Shown piece by piece: positions 1-6,877 of a stretch of DNA of 35,603 bases. A program made the translations under genes and the position numbers. The stretch spans positions 1 to 35,603 of the forward strand of contig JASHNY010000017.1 in assembly GCA_030041385.1 (NCBI GenBank). The letters run 5' to 3'. Below the pieces are notes generated by a model. It did no database searches. It saw only the letters and a list, made by a program, of their open reading frames with translations, and had not been told where the DNA came from. The DNA is from Alphaproteobacteria bacterium (lineage in GTDB: Bacteria > Pseudomonadota > Alphaproteobacteria > ATCC43930 > CGMCC-115725). Positions within the stretch are counted from its first letter, which is position 1. Each line of letters begins with the position of its first letter.

Positions 1-159
1 ATTCACTCTGCATTCGTGGAGCTCGATCGAAAATATCAATCGTTTCGCGATATGAGGCGCAAGGGAGTCGAGCCCGATCCTGAGCAATACAAGCTTACAC
101 CCGCTGAATTGCATGCACTCCTATCCATTGACGACCACACATCGTCAAACCCGATCTGA
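1..159 (+). CDS. Unidentified C-terminal fragment cut by window edge
   Basis: Frame 1 is open from the first base to a TGA at 157-159, giving 52 residues with no in-frame stop. The composition (charged, with segments such as RRKGVEPDPEQYKLTPAEL) looks like real protein. I do not recognise a family. This stretch is visibly more AT-rich than the phage genes after about 160, and its last codons overlap the first codons of the next reading frame. It may be the tail of a gene that now abuts a truncated portal gene, or a frame-shifted part of the same disrupted gene. Confidence 0.4.
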   Translation: MHSAFVELDRKYQSFRDMRRKGVEPDPEQYKLTPAELHALLSIDDHTSSNPI

Positions 160-940
160 GGGGCTCACGCGGCTGGTCTGGGCGCCGAGCGGGACCGGGC
201 ACCAGGCTTTCGCGGAGGCGCCGTACCAGGACGAGTTTGACGAGTGGCTGGCGTGCATCGTCTGCTACGCGTTTTCGCTGCCGCCGACCCCGTTCATCAA
301 GCAGGTCAACCGCGCTACCGCCGACACCGCGCAGGAGGCGGCGCTCGACGAGGGCATGGCGCCCTTGATGGGCTGGGTCAAGCGGCTCGCCGATCATGTG
401 ATCCAGGACCGGCTCGGCGAAGGCGACCTCGAATTCGCCTGGGCCGAAGAGCGCGCGACCGATCCGGCGGAGCAGGCCAAAATTCTCGACACCTACGTTC
501 GCGACGGCATCTACGCGATCAACGAGGCGCGCGGCCTGCTGGGCCTCGACCCGGTTCCCGGCGGCGACCGCCCGATGATCTACCGTACCCAGGGCGCGGT
601 GCCGCTCACTGTCCCCGCAGCAGCCGTGAAAGCCGCACACACAGTCAATCTGCGGAAATACAATTCAGATGAGCCGCGCGTCCCGGCTGGCAGTCCTGCC
701 GGCGGGCAATGGACGAGCGAGGGTGGAGAAGGCGAGGTTGAGGTTGCGGCCGGCGGAACAAAATGTGACGGTTTCGCCGGTGGATGCCGAAGTGGCGGAA
801 GTTACGGAACTAGCCCATTATACACGATCAACGGTAGAAATTTATGCAGAGATTGTGCGGTAAAGTATCTGGGACTTGAGAATCTGCCCGCAGGGGCCCA
901 AACGAAAACCCTGGAAGACTACTACATTGACAGTGAGTAG
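113..940 (+). CDS. 5'-truncated phage portal protein with Cys-rich C-terminal extension
   Basis: Residues about 18-185 resemble the C-terminal part of HK97-type portal proteins: an APYQDEFDEWLA segment, FSLPPTPFIKQVNRATA, and the closing DGIYAINEARGLLGLDPVP. Portals are usually over 400 residues; here the N-terminal half is missing. The ATG at 113 lies inside the preceding reading frame and precedes the homologous part by only about 16 codons, so this may be a pseudogene. After the portal core comes PRVPAGSPAGGQWTS, a linker-like motif I associate with alphaproteobacterial phage proteins ahead of variable C-terminal domains. A tail of about 70 residues follows with paired cysteines (CDGFAGGC, then LCRDC), probably a small zinc-binding domain. 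The DNA for this tail is lower in GC than the portal core, suggesting separate acquisition. The portal assignment is good; the function of the tail is unknown. Confidence 0.72.
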   Translation: MHSYPLTTTHRQTRSEGLTRLVWAPSGTGHQAFAEAPYQDEFDEWLACIVCYAFSLPPTPFIKQVNRATADTAQEAALDEGMAPLMGWVKRLADHVIQDRLGEGDLEFAWAEERATDPAEQAKILDTYVRDGIYAINEARGLLGLDPVPGGDRPMIYRTQGAVPLTVPAAAVKAAHTVNLRKYNSDEPRVPAGSPAGGQWTSEGGEGEVEVAAGGTKCDGFAGGCRSGGSYGTSPLYTINGRNLCRDCAVKYLGLENLPAGAQTKTLEDYYIDSE

Positions 941-950
941 GACCTGCCTC

Positions 951-1343
951 ATGGACGAGAAAGAGACCGCCCTGGGCAAACTCGCTGTGGAAGACATCTT
1001 CCATGCCCGGAACTCCGTCACCAGGGCAAGCCTCACTTGTCTGGTGACCGCAGTTGATGAAGCGACGATCTACGCGCGGAGGATACACACCCAGGAGGAC
1101 GTGCAGTTCGACCGGAAAACCGGCGTTAAACGTGGAAATGTAAATACGAAGATCGATTGTGCCGCGCCGCTTGCGCCCGAGATTTACGACATCCTTGTAG
1201 GCTTGGACCGAAGATATCAAGCGCAAATGGAACTTGTCCGCAAAGGACGCGAACCTGACATGATGCAGGCCAGACAAACGCCCGATGAGCGGCGCGCGCA
1301 CAGCTTTCTCGACAGACATATCGCCGCCAATCCGATCAAATGA
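951..1343 (+). CDS. Small hypothetical protein downstream of the portal extension
   Basis: A 130-residue acidic/basic soluble protein without signal peptide or membrane segment. I chose ATG 951 because GTAGGA sits about eight bases upstream and the reading frame before it overlaps the portal tail. It lies 10 bases after the portal stop, shares that tail's lower GC, and is not part of the standard phage head module. I recognise no domain. The middle has a beta-rich look (TCLVTAVDEATIYARRIHT) followed by a helical C-terminus. Its position immediately after a variable C-terminal domain fits a cognate partner or immunity protein, but that is inference from context only. It could equally be ordinary phage cargo. 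Confidence 0.6.
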   Translation: MDEKETALGKLAVEDIFHARNSVTRASLTCLVTAVDEATIYARRIHTQEDVQFDRKTGVKRGNVNTKIDCAAPLAPEIYDILVGLDRRYQAQMELVRKGREPDMMQARQTPDERRAHSFLDRHIAANPIK

Positions 1344-1435
1344 CCGTACCGGTAGGTCTGGCGCTGGGGATGCGAAGTACTGGGCCTTTGCCAAGGCGCC
1401 CCGCAAGAAGGGACAAATGGCAATGGGCGACTCCG

Positions 1436-1862
1436 TCACACCGCGTGCGCTTCGGCGGGCGGGCTGATCATCCAGGTGCCGGCGAGGATCAAAACGGCCA
1501 TCACGCAGGGCACGACCGCCAGGTGCGAACCGGCCGCGACAAGCGCGGCGGCACCGGCCCAGGTGATCGACGACAATGCTTCGGCGATCGTGGCGATGCG
1601 CGACGAGGTCTGGCGCCGGCTGAATGGCTGCGTTTGGCCTGGGCGCGGAACCAGAACTGAATCAGCGTCGCCGAGCCCGCCGGCGAGCTGGCCGCCCGAC
1701 ATGACCAGCACCGGCACCAGGAGCGACGAGATGTGGCCGCCGTGATAGAATCCTTGATAGAGCAGGAACACCGGCGGCAGCAGGTAGAGAAGCTGCATCA
1801 GGCTTTGCGACACGAGCCACGGGTCGCGCAGCAGCAACGCCCATTCCTTGCGCCGCGCACTC
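1436..1862 (-). pseudogene. Decayed fragment of an ABC-2-type permease
   Basis: On the minus strand the segment from about 1862 down to a stop at 1436 encodes hydrophobic protein resembling the C-terminal half of alphaproteobacterial ABC-type exporter permeases: RRKEWALLLRDPWLVSQSL, a hydrophobic stretch with VPVLVMSGGQLAGG, then RRQTSSRIATIAEALSSITW and a last membrane span. Between the GGQLAGG and RRQTSS parts the frame changes: one alternative frame reads ATLIQFWFRAQAKRSH, which belongs just before RRQTSS. A large internal deletion and a frameshift have therefore occurred. The N-terminal half is absent. It lies antisense between portal remnant and protease, where no host transporter is expected. 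The family match is from memory of similar sequences, not a search. Confidence 0.6.
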
Positions 1863-1937
1863 TGCCGCCCGAAACGTACACTTCCGGTTAACGAAGGGTT
1901 GCGCGCGCAGCCCCGCCTTTGCAAAGGACGCCGCTCG

Positions 1938-3164
1938 ATGCGCTTCTACGCTCCGCTCGCCAAGATCGACGCCGATCAGCACATGGTCTGGGGCTATGCC
2001 TCGACCGAGGCCGAAGACGACCAGGGCGAGACCGTCACCCGCGACGCGCTCGCCGCGGCGCTCACCGACTACATGCGGTTCGCCAACATCCGCGAGATGC
2101 ATCAGATGTCGGCGGTCGGCGTGGCCGAGGAGGCGGCGATCGACGACAGGGGGCTTTACGTCGGCGCCCGCATCATCGACCCGCGCGCCTGGGCGAAGGT
2201 GAGCGGCGGCGTCTACAAGGGATTTTCGATCGGCGGCCGCGTCAAATCGCGCGATCCCGCCGATCGCAGCATGATCACCGGGCTGAGCCTTACCGAGATC
2301 AGCCTCGTTGACCGCCCGGCCAACCCCGAGGCGGTGTTCGATTGCTGGAAAGCCGAAGGAGCGAAAACCATGGCCGATGCCGCTGCGGCGGGTCACCAAC
2401 CGGTACAGATCTGGCACTGCGGCATCGCCGCACACCGTCACCTCGCCAAGGCAGAGGCGGCGCATTGCCTCGAACGGCGGGCCGCCGCCGGCGAAGACGA
2501 AACTGACACGGCCGAATACGCCGATCCCGGCTACCAGCCGGATGGGCAGAAGCGCTACCCGGTCGACAACGAGGCCCATATCCGCGCCGCCTGGGCCTAT
2601 ATCCACCAGCCCGACAACGCCGCGCGCTATACCCCGGCCGAGCTGGCGCATATCAAGGCGCGCATCCGCGCCGCCTGGCAGGACAAGATCGACCCCGCCG
2701 GCCCGCCGGCGAGCGCCATCGGCGGCGGCAAGGCGGCGCCCGGCGGCAGCCTCGGCCAGGATACGCCCGAGATCGGCCGCATCGGCGAGATCATCGGCCA
2801 TCTCGAATGGCTGTGCGGGTTTCTCCACGGGATGGCCGGCGGCGAGCCGGCGTCGCCGTCAAATCCCGCAATCAGCGGCGACAAGGCGGCGCGCGCCGGC
2901 GACCTCGCCAAGGCGCTCGCCGGCGAGATCGTGCCGCGGCTCGACGCGCTGGCGCGGCGGGTCGAGGACATCGCTGCGACACCCTTGCCGCCGCAGACCG
3001 CGGCGCGCGGTTACGCCGGGATCGCCAAGCGCGAGGACGGCGGCGTCTTTGCCGACGACATCGTCGGCGCGCTTTCCCGCATGAGCCAGGAGGAACGCAC
3101 GCTCACGCTGATCAAGGCCGCCCACGCCAACCCGATCCGCCCGGCCGGCATCCCGCGTGGGTGA
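1938..3164 (+). CDS. Prohead serine protease (XkdF/HK97-type) with DUF6582-like region
   Basis: A 408-residue protein. Residues 1-135 look like a phage prohead protease that processes the capsid and scaffold during head assembly: VWGYASTEAEDDQG near the N-terminus, a histidine in IREMHQM (candidate catalytic His), GGVYKGFSIGG with the candidate catalytic serine, and the family-typical ISLVDRPANPEA. Residues about 204-256 (RYPVDNEAHIRAAWAYI to KIDPAGPP) resemble the DUF6582 helical domain often found on phage proteases. The remaining C-terminus is helical and Ala-rich and may serve as scaffold; no separate scaffold gene is present. ATG 1938 is chosen because homology starts at PLAKIDADQHMVWGYA. 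It sits between the permease remnant and the capsid gene. Confidence 0.85.
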   Translation: MRFYAPLAKIDADQHMVWGYASTEAEDDQGETVTRDALAAALTDYMRFANIREMHQMSAVGVAEEAAIDDRGLYVGARIIDPRAWAKVSGGVYKGFSIGGRVKSRDPADRSMITGLSLTEISLVDRPANPEAVFDCWKAEGAKTMADAAAAGHQPVQIWHCGIAAHRHLAKAEAAHCLERRAAAGEDETDTAEYADPGYQPDGQKRYPVDNEAHIRAAWAYIHQPDNAARYTPAELAHIKARIRAAWQDKIDPAGPPASAIGGGKAAPGGSLGQDTPEIGRIGEIIGHLEWLCGFLHGMAGGEPASPSNPAISGDKAARAGDLAKALAGEIVPRLDALARRVEDIAATPLPPQTAARGYAGIAKREDGGVFADDIVGALSRMSQEERTLTLIKAAHANPIRPAGIPRG

Positions 3165-3177
3165 CATTCGTTTTGTC

Positions 3178-3231
3178 ATACCGGCGAAGGCCGGTATCCA
3201 CGCCGAAAGTGGGTCCCGGCCTCCGCCGGGA
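3178..3231. repeat. Two short hairpins of a dispersed repeat type
   Basis: Two adjacent perfect hairpins occur in the protease-capsid gap: ATACCGGC / GCCGGTAT around a GAAG loop (3178-3197), and TCCCGGC / GCCGGGA around CTCC (3214-3231). The motif CCGGCGAAGGCCGG followed by a TATCCAC-like end is typical of repetitive extragenic palindromes scattered through many proteobacterial chromosomes. Finding it inside a phage head operon suggests the element has long been resident in its host. Copy number in this genome cannot be seen from one window. Confidence 0.7.
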
Positions 3232-3262
3232 GGACACCGTAAACTTTGCAGCCCGCTCAGGA

Positions 3263-3284
3263 CCCGCCCTCCGGCGGGTTTTTT
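3263..3284 (+). terminator. Rho-independent terminator-like hairpin before the capsid gene
   Basis: The stem CCCGCC (3263-3268) pairs with GGCGGG (3273-3278) around a CTCC loop and is followed at once by six T residues (3279-3284). This is a textbook intrinsic terminator. It lies 52 bases before the major capsid start, so it would separate protease and capsid transcripts unless capsid has its own promoter or antitermination operates. Confidence 0.75.
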
Positions 3285-3335
3285 GTTGTCACCTCCTACG
3301 ACAACTCCCATGCCAACTCCCACGGGGAGAATTCG

Positions 3336-4826
3336 ATGAACCCGACCCAAGACACGCTCGATCTGGTCAAGGGGGCGTTGCGCGCGCCCGACGATCGGCT
3401 CGCCAAGACGATTTCGACCGGCACCGGCCTCGTCGCCTACGATCTGCAGGCGCCGGCGAAAAACCTGTACCCGTTCGTCACCCCGATCCGCAACGTCGTG
3501 CCGCGCATCGGCGGCGGCACCGGCACCGCCACCAATTGGCGCCAGGTGACGGCGCTGATCGGCTCCGGCTTCGACGCGATGGGCTGGGTGCCGGAAGGCC
3601 AGCGTTCGGGCCAGATGTCGTATGAGACCGCGACCAAATCCGCCACCTATGTGACGATCGGCGAGGAGGACGCGGCGACCTACGAGGCGATCAGCGCCGG
3701 CCGCTTTTTCGAGGACATCCAGGCGCGCATGACCTTTCGCCTGTTGCAGAAGATGATGCTGAAGGAGGAGATGGCGATCCTCGCCGGCAATGCGTCACTG
3801 CAGCTCGGCACCCCGGCGACGCCGGTATTGTCCGCTTCCGGCACCGGCGCCACCTTGCCGGCCGCGACCTATTACGTGAAGGTCGTGGGGCTGACGCTTG
3901 AAGGCTACCAGAATTCGAGCCTTGCCGGCGGTGTCGCGACGACCAAGGCCATCACCGGCGCCGACGGCCACAATTACACGCTGAACGGCGGCTCGTCGAA
4001 CATCAGCGCAGAGGCGAGCCAGGCGGTGACGCTGGGTCAGACCTTGTTCGCTACTGTCGCGCCGTTGCCGGGTGCGGTCGCCTATGCCTGGTATGTCGGC
4101 ACCGCCACCGGCGCCGAGACCCTGCAGGCACTCACGACGATTGACAGCGTCGCGATCTCGGCGCCGCTCGCCGGCGGTACGCAGGCGCAATCGGCGATCA
4201 CGGCCGACAACTCGGCCAATCCGAGCTATGCCTATGACGGGTTGCTGACGACGGCGCTGCTGCCCGGCTCCAACGCCTATGTCGCGACGCAGCCGACCGG
4301 TACCGCCGGCACCGGCACGCCGCTGACCGCCTCCGGGCGCGGCTCGGTCGTCGAAATCGACACGATGTTCCAGACGATGTGGAACAATTTCGAATTGTCG
4401 CCGACCGTGCTCTACGTCAACGTCCAGGAGCTCAAGAACATCACCGACAAGGTATTGTCGAACGCCTCGGCGCCGCTGTTGCGCTACGAGGCGAGCGCTG
4501 ACGGCAACGCCTATGACCTCGCCGCGGCCGGGGCGGTGTCGTTCTACTTCAACCCGTTCGCCCTGAACGGCGGGCTGCGCATCCCGATCCGCATCCATCC
4601 GCGCGTGCCGCCGGGGACGATCATCGGCTGGGCCGAGAACCTGCCGATCCAGTACCAGTCGAGCGAGGTTCCCAACGTCGCCGAGGTCAAGACCCGGCAG
4701 GATTACTACCAGATCGACTGGCCGGTAGTGACGCGGCAACGCCAGGTCGGGGTTTACGCCGAAGAGGTGCTGGCGGTCTACGCCCCGTTTGCGATGGGCG
4801 TCATCACCAATATCGGCAACGGCTGA
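3336..4826 (+). CDS. Major capsid protein with Ig-like insertion
   Basis: A 496-residue phage major capsid protein of HK97-like fold. The N-terminal part (NLYPFVTPIRNVVPRIGGGTG, ATNWRQVTAL, FDAMGWVPEGQRSG, TIGEEDAATYEAISAGRFFED) and the C-terminal part (GGLRIPIRIHPRVPPGTIIGW, YYQIDWPV, APFAMGVI) match capsid proteins of a Burkholderia/alphaproteobacterial phage group. Between about residues 155 and 320 lies a Thr/Ala/Gly-rich beta-type region (TPATPVLSASGTG to a TQAQSAITADNSANPSYAYDG segment) that looks like one or two Ig/fibronectin-like domains, probably displayed outside the shell. There is no N-terminal scaffold or delta domain. The start at 3336 is supported by GGGGAGA about seven bases upstream. 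It follows a terminator, so separate transcription is likely. Confidence 0.9.
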   Translation: MNPTQDTLDLVKGALRAPDDRLAKTISTGTGLVAYDLQAPAKNLYPFVTPIRNVVPRIGGGTGTATNWRQVTALIGSGFDAMGWVPEGQRSGQMSYETATKSATYVTIGEEDAATYEAISAGRFFEDIQARMTFRLLQKMMLKEEMAILAGNASLQLGTPATPVLSASGTGATLPAATYYVKVVGLTLEGYQNSSLAGGVATTKAITGADGHNYTLNGGSSNISAEASQAVTLGQTLFATVAPLPGAVAYAWYVGTATGAETLQALTTIDSVAISAPLAGGTQAQSAITADNSANPSYAYDGLLTTALLPGSNAYVATQPTGTAGTGTPLTASGRGSVVEIDTMFQTMWNNFELSPTVLYVNVQELKNITDKVLSNASAPLLRYEASADGNAYDLAAAGAVSFYFNPFALNGGLRIPIRIHPRVPPGTIIGWAENLPIQYQSSEVPNVAEVKTRQDYYQIDWPVVTRQRQVGVYAEEVLAVYAPFAMGVITNIGNG

Positions 4827-4832
4827 ACCGCA

Positions 4833-4903
4833 TTCACCACAGAGAACACGGAGAACACTGGGACCGATGGGCTCTCGGTGACCTCGGTGTTCTCCGTGGT
4901 GAA
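4833..4903. repeat. 17-nt inverted repeat flanking the capsid gene end
   Basis: TTCACCACAGAGAACAC (4833-4849) is repeated inverted at 4887-4903 (GTGTTCTCCGTGGTGAA) with one mismatch and a 37-base loop. It occupies nearly the whole gap between the capsid stop and the next start at 4920. The CACAGAGAACACGGAG type of sequence is a known dispersed bacterial repeat motif. In RNA it would form a long hairpin without a T tract, so transcript stabilisation or attenuation after capsid is plausible. Confidence 0.65.
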
Positions 4904-4919
4904 CTTTTCAGGATTTCAG

Positions 4920-5114
4920 ATGAAGACAAAGGCTGAAACGGCGGCGGGGCGGATCGCCTTGCGCCATCCCGATGCGTGCGCCTGCTCGGTTGCGGGGCGC
5001 GTCTATGTTGCCGACGAGCATGGCATGTTCCTGGTACCGGCCGAGGCGGTGACGGCGCTGGCCGCGCACGGCTTCGTGCCGGTGGCGCCCGCGCCCGAAA
5101 TGGCGCCGGAGTGA
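4920..5114 (+). CDS. Small phage protein between capsid and connector genes
   Basis: A 64-residue protein. ATG 4920 has CAGGA seven bases upstream; earlier codons would run into the inverted repeat. The sequence has two cysteines (ACACSV) and a short beta-rich body (GRVYVADEHGMFLVPAEAV), ending in a Pro/Ala tail. I recognise no family. Small open frames at this place between capsid and head-tail adaptor are common in siphophages and are often conserved head-completion or decoration factors, but nothing in the sequence decides this. It ends three bases before the next start, so it is in the same operon. Confidence 0.65.
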   Translation: MKTKAETAAGRIALRHPDACACSVAGRVYVADEHGMFLVPAEAVTALAAHGFVPVAPAPEMAPE

Positions 5115-5117
5115 CGG

Positions 5118-5756
5118 ATGGCCTTCGGCGATCTGACCACGCTCGACAATGTCAAGGCGTGGCTGCAAACCGGGCAGAACCCGTTTCCGGCGACCGACGA
5201 CGCCCTGTTGACCGGGCTGGTGACGGCGGCGAGCCAGTTCATCCAGACCTGGCTCGGCCGCTCGATCGCCGCCGCCGATTGGGTGGAGATCCGCGACGGC
5301 ACCGGCGGGCAGCGCCTGGTCTTCGCCGCTGCGCCGGTGACCGCGGTACTGTCGCTGACGATCGACGGGCTCACGGTCCCGCCGGTTCCGGCCGGCAGCG
5401 GCTTTGCCGCCGGCTACGTGTTCTCGCCGACCGAGCTGGCCCTGCGCGGCTACGTCTTCACCCGTCGCGCCCAGAACGTCGTGGTGACCTACACCGCCGG
5501 CTATGCGGTAACGCCGCCCGAGCTGGCGCAGGCTTGCACCGAATTGGTGTGCCAGCGCTATCGCGAACGCACCCGCATCGGCGAGGTGTCGAAATCGCTG
5601 GGCGGCGGCGAGACCGTCAGCTTTTCGCAAAAGGACATGAGCGACGACGTGAAGACGATTCTGTCGCAATATCGCGCCGTCGCGCCGGTTTCCGGCTTTG
5701 TGCAGATGCTGGCCGGCACCGCGACCGACCCGGCGACCGTGGCGGCCGTGCTGTGA
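5118..5756 (+). CDS. Head-tail connector (adaptor) protein
   Basis: A 212-residue protein resembling phage gp6-type head-tail connectors, which form the ring below the portal. The N-terminal part (LTTLDNVKAWLQTG, DALLTGLVTAASQFIQTWLGRSI) is the typical helical segment, followed by a beta region (VEIRDGTGGQRLVF, VTYTAGYAVTPPELAQACTELV) and the helix CQRYRERTRIGEVSKSLGGGETVSF, all usual features of this family. It equals g6 of the Rhodobacter GTA in position. It starts three bases after the small upstream gene, and its stop overlaps the GTG start of the next gene. Confidence 0.85.
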   Translation: MAFGDLTTLDNVKAWLQTGQNPFPATDDALLTGLVTAASQFIQTWLGRSIAAADWVEIRDGTGGQRLVFAAAPVTAVLSLTIDGLTVPPVPAGSGFAAGYVFSPTELALRGYVFTRRAQNVVVTYTAGYAVTPPELAQACTELVCQRYRERTRIGEVSKSLGGGETVSFSQKDMSDDVKTILSQYRAVAPVSGFVQMLAGTATDPATVAAVL

Positions 5757-6244
5757 TCGAGGCGACCGTTTTCGGCGCGGACGCGCTCGCCGCCCGGCTC
5801 GACGCAGTGCCCCAGGCGCTGGCGACGAATTTGGCGCAGACCGCCGAACGTCTCGCCGGCGAACTGAGCCGCCGGGTCAGAGGCAACCTTTCCGGCGCGG
5901 TGTTGCAGCAGCGCAGCGGCCGGCTCGCCGCCAGTGTCGCGGTGACGGTACAGCCCGCCGGCAGCGGCGTCACCGCGACCGTCGGCAGCGATGCCGTTTA
6001 CGCTGCGATTCACGAATACGGCGGCACGCTGCCGGCGCGCACGATCGTGCCGCGAAACGCCCGTGCGCTGGCCTTTCCGTGGCAGGGCGGCGAGCGCTTT
6101 TTCAAGCACGTCGCGGTGCCGCCGGTGCAGATGCCGGAGCGCTCGTTTCTGCGCTCGGCACTGGCGGCGATGACGCCCGAGATCCGCACTGCGCTGGCCG
6201 AGGCGGCGTTTGCCGCAGCCGCCGGCAAGTCGGTGCCGCCATGA
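5753..6244 (+). CDS. HK97 gp10-like head-tail joining / minor tail protein
   Basis: A 163-residue protein beginning at GTG 5753, which overlaps the TGA of the connector gene (GTGA); no ATG lies near. The body (LPARTIVPRNARALAFPWQGG, preceded by YAAIHEYGG) is the hallmark of HK97 gp10-family proteins: a helical N-terminus, GRLAASV, then the conserved EYGG motif and a C-terminal PERSFLRSAL. These proteins link head connectors to the tail tube. The stop overlaps the next ATG by four bases, indicating translational coupling. The GTG start is inferred from the overlap and the full-length match. Confidence 0.82.
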   Translation: MIEATVFGADALAARLDAVPQALATNLAQTAERLAGELSRRVRGNLSGAVLQQRSGRLAASVAVTVQPAGSGVTATVGSDAVYAAIHEYGGTLPARTIVPRNARALAFPWQGGERFFKHVAVPPVQMPERSFLRSALAAMTPEIRTALAEAAFAAAAGKSVPP

Positions 6245-6675
6245 TCAGCCGCGAACCGATTTACGCGGCATTGTTCGCGCTCGCCGCAGCGGCGGCCGAA
6301 TTCGTTACCGGCGGCCGGCGCTTGCGCCACTGGAGCGACGTTGCCCCGGCCGAGCAGCCGGCGCTGTTCATGAGCCAGAAATCGGAGGCTGCCGCGATCC
6401 CCGCGCTGGGGGCGCCGACCGTGTGGACGCTGACGGTCGATCTCTACGTCTATGTCCATTCGAGCGATCCGTATCTGGCCCCGGCGACGATGCTGAACCC
6501 GCTGATCGATGCGGTCGAGATGGCGCTGGCGCCGTCGCCGACGACCGGGCTCCAGGATCTCGGCCTGCCGGCGATGGTCCAGCACGCCTATATCGCCGGC
6601 GACATCGCCACCGACGAGGGTGTGCTGGGCGACCAGGCGGTCGCTATCGTCCCGGTCAAGATTCTTTGCCTGTAA
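6241..6675 (+). CDS. Probable tail terminator / tail completion protein
   Basis: A 144-residue protein starting with an ATGA overlap. It has the layout of tail terminator proteins: an N-terminal amphipathic helix (REPIYAALFALAAAA), RRLRHWSDVAPAEQPALFM, then beta strands (WTLTVDLYVYVHS) and a segment LNPLIDAVEMALAP. The family caps the tail tube at the head-proximal end. The position between the gp10-like gene and the tail tube gene is that of g8 in the Rhodobacter GTA. The assignment rests mainly on order and length plus a general family resemblance. Confidence 0.75.
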   Translation: MISREPIYAALFALAAAAAEFVTGGRRLRHWSDVAPAEQPALFMSQKSEAAAIPALGAPTVWTLTVDLYVYVHSSDPYLAPATMLNPLIDAVEMALAPSPTTGLQDLGLPAMVQHAYIAGDIATDEGVLGDQAVAIVPVKILCL

Positions 6676-6687
6676 AGGAGTGCACTG

Positions 6688-6876
6688 ATGGATGAACCCG
6701 CCGAGCCCCTCGCCGGCGAGGGCGACCCCGCCCCCGTCCACCCGCTCGCGGCGATCGTCGAGCGCTGGTGGCAAGACCATTTCCCGGGTTCCGTGGTGGC
6801 CCAGGTGGCACCGATCTGGAACCACGCTTTCACCGCCAAGGAAGAGTTGAAGCGACGCTTGAAGGAGGGCGCGTGA
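6688..6876 (+). CDS. Small acidic phage protein, unknown
   Basis: A 62-residue protein with a clear AAAGGAG (6674-6680) eight bases before ATG 6688. It has an acidic Pro-rich start, a tryptophan-rich centre (IVERWWQDHFPGS) and a basic helical end (KEELKRRLKEGA). Similar short proteins between terminator and tail tube genes occur in related phages. I know no function. It ends one base before the tail tube start. Confidence 0.65.
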   Translation: MDEPAEPLAGEGDPAPVHPLAAIVERWWQDHFPGSVVAQVAPIWNHAFTAKEELKRRLKEGA

Positions 6877-6877
6877 C

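Noticed and set aside
1285-1467. Short plus-strand frame between the small gene at 951 and the permease remnant
   Set aside because: Overlaps the upstream gene, has no ribosome site and no recognisable content; probably chance.
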